Shown here in pieces: positions 6,091-9,375 of a DNA stretch of 9,375 nt. The position numbers were made by a program, and so were the translations under genes. The stretch is taken from positions 1 through 9,375 of the forward strand of contig JAKDNE010000109.1 in NCBI GenBank assembly GCA_030451965.1. The letters run 5' to 3'. Under the pieces are notes generated by a model, which saw only the letters and a list, made by a program, of their open reading frames with translations, had not been told where the DNA came from and ran no database searches. This DNA comes from Brachybacterium sp. GTDB lineage: Bacteria; Actinomycetota; Actinomycetes; Actinomycetales; Dermabacteraceae. Numbering within the stretch: the first letter of the stretch is position 1; the number at the start of each line of letters is the position of its first letter.

Positions 6091-7748
6091 GCTCGAGACC
6101 TCCTTCCCGCCCTCCTCAGCTGCCCGGCTACGAGTACGAGCAGCTGCTGGGCTCCGGCGGATTCGCCGACGTGTTCCTGTACCGCCAGTTCCGCCCGCAG
6201 AGACGCGTGGCGATCAAGGTGCTGCTGTCCAACGTGCTCGACGAGTCGGTGCGGCGCCTGTTCGACGCCGAGGCCAACGTGATGGCCCAGATGTCGACCC
6301 ATCCGTCGATCGTCACGATCCATCAGGCAGAGGTCTCCGATGACCATCGCCCGTACATCGTCATGGAGTACTGCCCGCGCCCGAACTACGGGCTCCGCTT
6401 CCGCAAGGAGCGGATCACCGTCGCCGAGGCGCTGCGAGTGGGCGTGCAGATCGCCGGCGCCGTCGAGACCGCCCACCGCGCCGGTATTCTCCACCGTGAC
6501 ATCAAGCCGGCGAACATCCTGGTCACGGACTACAGCCGGCCCGCACTGACTGACTTCGGGATCTCCATCGCCACCGGGCAGGGAGACGACGTCGAGGAAT
6601 CCCAGGGGATGTCCATCCCGTGGTCGCCGCCGGAGTTCTTCGCGGACCCGCCGCGCGCGGACGTGCGCTCCGATGTGTTCTCCCTGGCCGCAACGATCTA
6701 TTCGCTCCTGGCGGGCCAGACTCCGTTCGAGCGGCGAGGGCAGCGCAACACCGCGTCCGACCTCATCCACCGCATCTCGAGCGAGCCGCTGCAGCCACTG
6801 GACCGACCCGATGTGCCCGCGGAGCTGAACCGGCTGCTCTCGATCGCTATGGCGAAGGAGCAGATCGGACGGTACGACACCGCGCTGGCGTTCGGTCGGA
6901 GCCTGCAGCAGGTGGAGCTCTCGCTCTCCCTGCCCGTGACGCAGATGGATGTGCTCGACGATCGGGTCTCCGGGGTCGCGCACAGCGCCGAGGACGACGA
7001 GCTCGATATGCACACGCGGATCCGGAAGGTCGCGACCGTCGACCCGGACTCCGCGGGCGCCACCGGGCCCGGCACGAGAAGGCGCGTCGATCCCTATGCG
7101 GGAGTCGCACCCGCGCTGGGCTCGCCGTCCGGTCCGGGCCGACCCGTGGGTCCCGGCGGCTCGGGCGAGACAGCGGACTCGGTGGAATCGACCCTGCTGC
7201 GCCCGGCCGGCGGCGCCCTCGGTGCGCCCTCGACGGCGTCGCCCCACCCGGGCGTGGCCGGCGGCGAGGGGCAGAGTGAGGCGAAGCCGCCGACCCCGGC
7301 CTGGCCATTCGTCATCCTGGCTGCGGTGTTCGTCGTGGTGCTCGGCGTGGGCGCGAGCCTCGGGGTGCGACACCTCCTGGTCCCGGAACCGGATCCGATC
7401 GAGACCTCGCAGATCAACGTCCCCACCCAGAAGCCGAAGGCCCCCGGGGAGGCCACGAGCATCGACCTCCAGATCATCACCAGGGGTGAGGGGACGGAGC
7501 CCGGGATGGTGAGGGTCACCTGGGAGCCGCCGGAGGGCGCCGCGCAGGATGACTACTTTCAAGTCCGGTGGAAGGACGTGCCGGAGGGCTATGAGGCGAA
7601 GTATGGCGGTTGGCGGGAAGCCTATGGGCGCAATTCGATCACGCTGAAGATTCCTCCGAAGCTGCCGGAGCAGTGCATCGAGGTGCGGACGGTCAATCCC
7701 AACGGCCTCGCCAGTGCACCGGTGAAGAAATGTCTGCCCGCCGAGTGA
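6087..7748 (+). CDS. Transmembrane Ser/Thr protein kinase with extracellular FN3-like domain
   Basis: This 553-residue PknB-type (Hanks) kinase has its catalytic domain at about 15-285: glycine loop G22-S-G-G-F-A-D-V29, 'VAIK' K44, helix C E62, 'HRDIKPANIL' with D138 and N143, and 'DFG' D156. All catalytic residues are present, so it should be active. The activation segment ends 'GMSIPWSPPE' and lacks the paired threonines usual in mycobacterial kinases; the P+1 Thr is replaced by S176. A flexible juxtamembrane region (about 290-403) contains 'MHTRIRKV' (T310) and 'ESTLLRP' (T369), possible autophosphorylation sites. One transmembrane helix (about 406-430) leads to an outside domain (about 456-549) with FN3-like 'VTWEPP', 'DYFQVRW' and 'CIEVRTVNPNGLAS'. 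C530 and C549 could form a disulfide. It has no PASTA repeats. It is the last gene of the overlapping operon and the likely partner of the PP2C phosphatase. Confidence 0.95.
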   Translation: MSSRPPSRPPQLPGYEYEQLLGSGGFADVFLYRQFRPQRRVAIKVLLSNVLDESVRRLFDAEANVMAQMSTHPSIVTIHQAEVSDDHRPYIVMEYCPRPNYGLRFRKERITVAEALRVGVQIAGAVETAHRAGILHRDIKPANILVTDYSRPALTDFGISIATGQGDDVEESQGMSIPWSPPEFFADPPRADVRSDVFSLAATIYSLLAGQTPFERRGQRNTASDLIHRISSEPLQPLDRPDVPAELNRLLSIAMAKEQIGRYDTALAFGRSLQQVELSLSLPVTQMDVLDDRVSGVAHSAEDDELDMHTRIRKVATVDPDSAGATGPGTRRRVDPYAGVAPALGSPSGPGRPVGPGGSGETADSVESTLLRPAGGALGAPSTASPHPGVAGGEGQSEAKPPTPAWPFVILAAVFVVVLGVGASLGVRHLLVPEPDPIETSQINVPTQKPKAPGEATSIDLQIITRGEGTEPGMVRVTWEPPEGAAQDDYFQVRWKDVPEGYEAKYGGWREAYGRNSITLKIPPKLPEQCIEVRTVNPNGLASAPVKKCLPAE

Positions 7749-7752
7749 CGGG

Positions 7753-7764
7753 TACGGTGCATCC
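7753..7764 (+). promoter_or_regulatory. Possible -10 element of a leaderless promoter
   Basis: TACGGT at 7753-7758 matches the actinobacterial TAnnnT -10 pattern and lies six bases before an ATG at 7765. That is the spacing expected when transcription begins at the A of the start codon. No convincing -35 box is seen, which is common for such promoters. It would drive the FHA-HTH gene separately from the upstream operon. Chance matches are frequent. Confidence 0.4.
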
Positions 7765-7800
7765 ATGAGCGGCGGTAGTGACGACAGAGGGGACGACTGA
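7765..7800 (+). CDS. Possible 11-residue leader ORF
   Basis: An ATG at 7765 opens an 11-codon frame (MSGGSDDRGDD) that stops at 7798-7800, two bases before the ATG of the FHA-HTH gene. It is in a different frame from that gene and would be leaderless if the -10 at 7753 is used. It contains the Shine-Dalgarno-like AGAGGGGA (7786-7793) of the next gene, so its translation could couple to or gate the downstream start. The acidic, glycine-rich peptide has no recognisable function; the act of translation is the likelier role. It may be coincidental. Confidence 0.3.
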   Translation: MSGGSDDRGDD

Positions 7801-7802
7801 CG

Positions 7803-8510
7803 ATGGCGTCGACGATTTCGGTCGAGTTCTGCGGGGAGTGGTGGCGCGTCGACGACGACGAGGAGCTGACCATCGGCCGGGAGGCCGACCTCACCATCGA
7901 TGAGGACAATCCGTTCCTCCATCGGCGGTTCCTCACGATCGTCCAGGTCGAGTCGATGTGGTGGCTGGTCAACATCGGGTCGCGCCTGTCCGCCACGATC
8001 ACCGATGGCTCCGGATCGATGCAGGCGTGGCTCGCGCCGGGAGCCCGGATACCTCTGGTCTTCGACGTGACCAAAGTGGTGTTCACCGCAGGTCCCACCA
8101 CCTATGATCTCTCGGTCCATGCGGACTCCCCGGAGTTCGCACGCATCGCGGGACCGGACGATCCGGTGGGGGAGACCACCATGGGCTCGGTGCAGTTGAC
8201 CCCGAGCCAGAAATTGCTGATCCTTGCTCTCGCTGAGCCGATGCTGGTGCGGGAGGGGTCCGGGATGAGCTCGGTGCCGACCTCGGCCCAGGCCTCGCAG
8301 CGGCTGGGCTGGCAGCTGACGAAGTTCAACCGGAAGCTGGACAACGTCTGCGACAAGCTCGACCGGCTCGGGGTGCGCGGGCTGCGGGGCGGTCCGGGCA
8401 AGCTCGCCAGCAACCGCCGGGCCCGCCTGGTCGAGCACGCGGTCTTCTCACGACTGGTCACCTCCGATGACCTGTCGCTGCTGGAGCAGTCAGAGGACTC
8501 GGACGACTGA
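7803..8510 (+). CDS. Degenerate FHA domain fused to helix-turn-helix-like domain
   Basis: This 235-residue protein begins with an FHA fold (about 1-110): 'LTIGREADLTIDEDNPF' keeps the Gly-Arg (R26). The phosphothreonine-binding Ser-x2-His is replaced by H40-x2-F43 ('FLHRRF'), and the Asn-Gly loop reads 'NIGSRLSAT'. A short linker with 'GETTMGSV' (T125, T126) leads to a C-terminal region (about 132-230) starting 'LTPSQKLLILALAE', with 'ASQRLGWQLTKFNRKLDNV' and 'NRRARLVEHAV'. It looks like a winged or sigma-region-4-like DNA-binding helix-turn-helix. The tail is acidic. From memory, the 'NPFLHRRF' and 'FNRKLDNVC' stretches recur in actinobacterial homologues, so the changes are probably a family trait and not decay. 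The start at ATG 7803 is supported by AGAGGGGA at 7786-7793. It may be a regulator, but DNA binding is inferred. It lies between the kinase and the secretion-type ATPase. Confidence 0.85.
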   Translation: MASTISVEFCGEWWRVDDDEELTIGREADLTIDEDNPFLHRRFLTIVQVESMWWLVNIGSRLSATITDGSGSMQAWLAPGARIPLVFDVTKVVFTAGPTTYDLSVHADSPEFARIAGPDDPVGETTMGSVQLTPSQKLLILALAEPMLVREGSGMSSVPTSAQASQRLGWQLTKFNRKLDNVCDKLDRLGVRGLRGGPGKLASNRRARLVEHAVFSRLVTSDDLSLLEQSEDSDD

Positions 8511-8512
8511 CA

Positions 8513-8535
8513 CGTCCGCCCTCCCGTGGCGGACG
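8513..8535 (+). terminator. GC-rich hairpin after the FHA-HTH gene, possible terminator
   Basis: CGTCCGCC (8513-8520) and GGCGGACG (8528-8535) form a perfect 8-bp stem with a 7-base loop, three bases past the stop codon at 8508-8510. No U-run follows, so it is not a classical intrinsic terminator. It may be a U-less actinobacterial terminator, an attenuator or a 3'-end stabiliser. Confidence 0.45.
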
Positions 8536-8550
8536 CCCGGCATCGACCAC

Positions 8551-8562
8551 CGCCGATCGGCG
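8551..8562. promoter_or_regulatory. 12-base perfect palindrome, possible operator
   Basis: CGCCGATCGGCG is its own reverse complement and lies in the gap between the FHA-HTH gene and the FtsK/SpoIIIE-type gene. It is followed by two imperfect 10-base direct repeats, CTGACGAACA (8571-8580) and CTGACGGAAC (8581-8590). A dimeric regulator could bind here, perhaps the adjacent FHA-HTH protein, but nothing in the sequence proves it. No clear -10 box was found in the gap. Confidence 0.3.
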
Positions 8563-8594
8563 ATCACTGACTGACGAACACTGACGGAACGGGC

Positions 8595-8636
8595 CGCCCC
8601 GGCGGGGCGCCCCAGCAGGCGGGCGAGGGGCCCGCC
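8595..8636 (+). repeat. Clustered inverted repeats upstream of the FtsK/SpoIIIE-type gene
   Basis: CGCCCC/GGGGCG (8595-8600 with 8604-8609) can form a 6-bp stem with a 3-base loop, overlapping the 10-base palindrome 8604-8613. GGCGGGC/GCCCGCC (8618-8624 with 8630-8636) can form a 7-bp stem with a 5-base loop that ends four bases before the Shine-Dalgarno at 8641. In the mRNA these would make a structured 5' leader that could modulate translation of the next gene. Confidence 0.5.
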
Positions 8637-8640
8637 AGGG

Positions 8641-8647
8641 GGAGGAG
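8641..8647 (+). promoter_or_regulatory. Strong ribosome binding site for the ATG at 8653
   Basis: GGAGGAG lies five bases before the ATG at 8653. It is the best Shine-Dalgarno in the window and fixes the start of the last gene, which has no stop codon in the window. Confidence 0.8.
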
Positions 8648-8652
8648 CACCG

Positions 8653-9375
8653 ATGCGCATCAAGCTCACGCTGCGCAGGCCCGAGGATCGGCTGACAGAT
8701 CTGGAGGTCACCGCTGATGCCACGGCGACGGTCGCGGACGTCGCGAATGCGCTGTACGTGGCCGATCCGCTGCGCGGGGACAGCGAGGCGCCGGAAGGGC
8801 TCACCCTCCAGGTCCAGGATCCCGGCGCGGGTCCGGGCGCGAAGGGCGTGCGCTCGCTGGACCGTGAGATCGACCTGATCCAGGCCGGTCTGCGCTCCGG
8901 CAGCGTCGTCTCCATCGCTCGGTCATCGACCGAGTACGCCACCCGCTCGGAGTCGCGCGGTGCGGCCGTCGCCCTGCTCCGTGTGCTCTCCGGCCCCGAG
9001 GCGGGCCGGGAGTTCCCTCTGCCGTCCGGCTCGAGCGTCGTCGGGCGGGAGGGCGATCTGGACATCCGGATCGCCGACCCCATGCTCTCCAAGCGGCACG
9101 CCCGCATCAATGTCGGCGACTCGATCGAGATCGTGGACCTGCACTCCTCCAACGGTGTCGTGCTCGGCGGCGAGCAGGTGCAGCGGGCAGTGATCGGCCC
9201 CGCGGACACGGTCCTGATCGGCCAGACCACGTTCTCGGTGATCGCGCTGCACCGGCTCGGCGGGACTGCGCCGAGCTCGCCGGTGGTGGAGTTCAACCGC
9301 TCCCCGCGCGTGGTGCCGCGCTTCCCCTACCGGCCCCTGAAGGCGCCCACACCGCCCAAGGAGCCGCAGCCGCAG
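8653..9375 (+). CDS. FHA domain FtsK/SpoIIIE (EssC-like) secretion ATPase, N-terminal part (partial at right edge)
   Basis: The frame runs open from ATG 8653 to the window end (241 residues) with no stop, so only the N-terminus is present. Residues 1-90 ('RIKLTLRRPEDRLTDLEV', 'TATVADVANALYVADP') may be a beta-grasp (YukD-like) or first degenerate FHA domain. Residues about 104-200 are a canonical FHA: 'VVGREGDLDI' (R132), 'MLSKRHARI' (S146, H149) and 'SSNGV' (N167). Residues 213-241 read 'VEFNRSPRVVPRFPYRPL' then 'KAPTPPKEPQPQ'. From memory, such a stretch precedes the membrane helices of actinobacterial FtsK/SpoIIIE proteins of the EssC type. EssC, the motor of Firmicutes type VII secretion, also starts with FHA domains. 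The ATPase domains would lie beyond the window, so the identification is an inference; a plain FHA protein is the alternative. The FHA domain would let the linked kinase control it. Confidence 0.75.
   Translation, partial: MRIKLTLRRPEDRLTDLEVTADATATVADVANALYVADPLRGDSEAPEGLTLQVQDPGAGPGAKGVRSLDREIDLIQAGLRSGSVVSIARSSTEYATRSESRGAAVALLRVLSGPEAGREFPLPSGSSVVGREGDLDIRIADPMLSKRHARINVGDSIEIVDLHSSNGVVLGGEQVQRAVIGPADTVLIGQTTFSVIALHRLGGTAPSSPVVEFNRSPRVVPRFPYRPLKAPTPPKEPQPQ

Noticed and set aside
6087..7748. Pseudokinase, because of the unusual activation segment
   Set aside because: The VAIK lysine, HRD aspartate with N143, and DFG aspartate are all intact, so catalysis is expected.
6063..8438. Very long open frame on the minus strand (791 codons) across the kinase and FHA-HTH genes
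   Set aside because: It lies antisense to two genes with unmistakable domain motifs, has no recognisable domain and is Arg/His/Gly-rich, as expected for a shadow frame in GC-rich DNA.
8490..9296. Minus-strand 268-codon frame at the right end
   Set aside because: It is antisense to a plus-strand frame with a strong Shine-Dalgarno and a canonical FHA domain; its product is Ser/Arg-rich and featureless.
1..9375. Mobile element, toxin-antitoxin pair, defence system, tRNA or rRNA gene
   Set aside because: No transposase, integrase, terminal repeats, toxin-antitoxin or RNA gene signature seen on either strand; composition is uniform and the genes are contiguous signalling genes.

Overview
The window is high-GC DNA (roughly 70% by eye) with strong third-position GC bias, one GTG start, and protein families typical of Actinomycetota. 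The gene set (transglutaminase-like tail, zinc ribbon/RDD/FHA protein, PP2C phosphatase, FHA protein, Ser/Thr kinase, FHA-helix-turn-helix protein, FHA-FtsK/SpoIIIE protein) suggests a Micrococcales-type actinobacterium, perhaps near Brachybacterium. The genus is a guess. All seven protein genes lie on the + strand. I see no rRNA, tRNA, CRISPR array or mobile element.

Layout. Positions 1-456 hold the C-terminal end of a transglutaminase-like membrane protein. Positions 453-2483 encode a zinc-ribbon/RDD/FHA membrane protein. Positions 2480-3361 encode a complete PP2C Ser/Thr phosphatase. Positions 3358-6090 encode a 910-residue FHA protein with an unrecognised N-terminal domain, a long disordered centre and a CxxxH/CxxC zinc motif. 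Positions 6087-7748 encode a membrane Ser/Thr kinase with an extracellular FN3-like domain. These five genes are joined by four consecutive 4-base stop/start overlaps (NTGA), so they are almost certainly one translationally coupled operon.

The coupling stops at 7748. A 54-base gap holds a possible leaderless promoter and an 11-codon leader ORF ending two bases before the next gene. That gene (7803-8510) encodes a degenerate FHA domain fused to a helix-turn-helix-like domain. A 142-base gap rich in inverted repeats follows, then the start (8653, running off the right edge) of a protein whose N-terminal FHA domain and 'FNRSPR' segment look like an EssC-type FtsK/SpoIIIE secretion ATPase. This last gene has no stop codon inside the window.

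How the parts may work together. A transmembrane kinase, a soluble phosphatase and four FHA-type proteins, one apparently the N-terminus of a type VII-like secretion ATPase, form a phosphothreonine switchboard at a probable secretion or cell-envelope locus. Kinase, phosphatase and FHA assignments are firm from catalytic motifs. The link to type VII-like secretion is an inference from the truncated last gene. Novelty candidates are the degenerate FHA-HTH fusion with its leader ORF, shared short threonine motifs that could be FHA ligands, and the unassigned N-terminal domain of the 910-residue protein.
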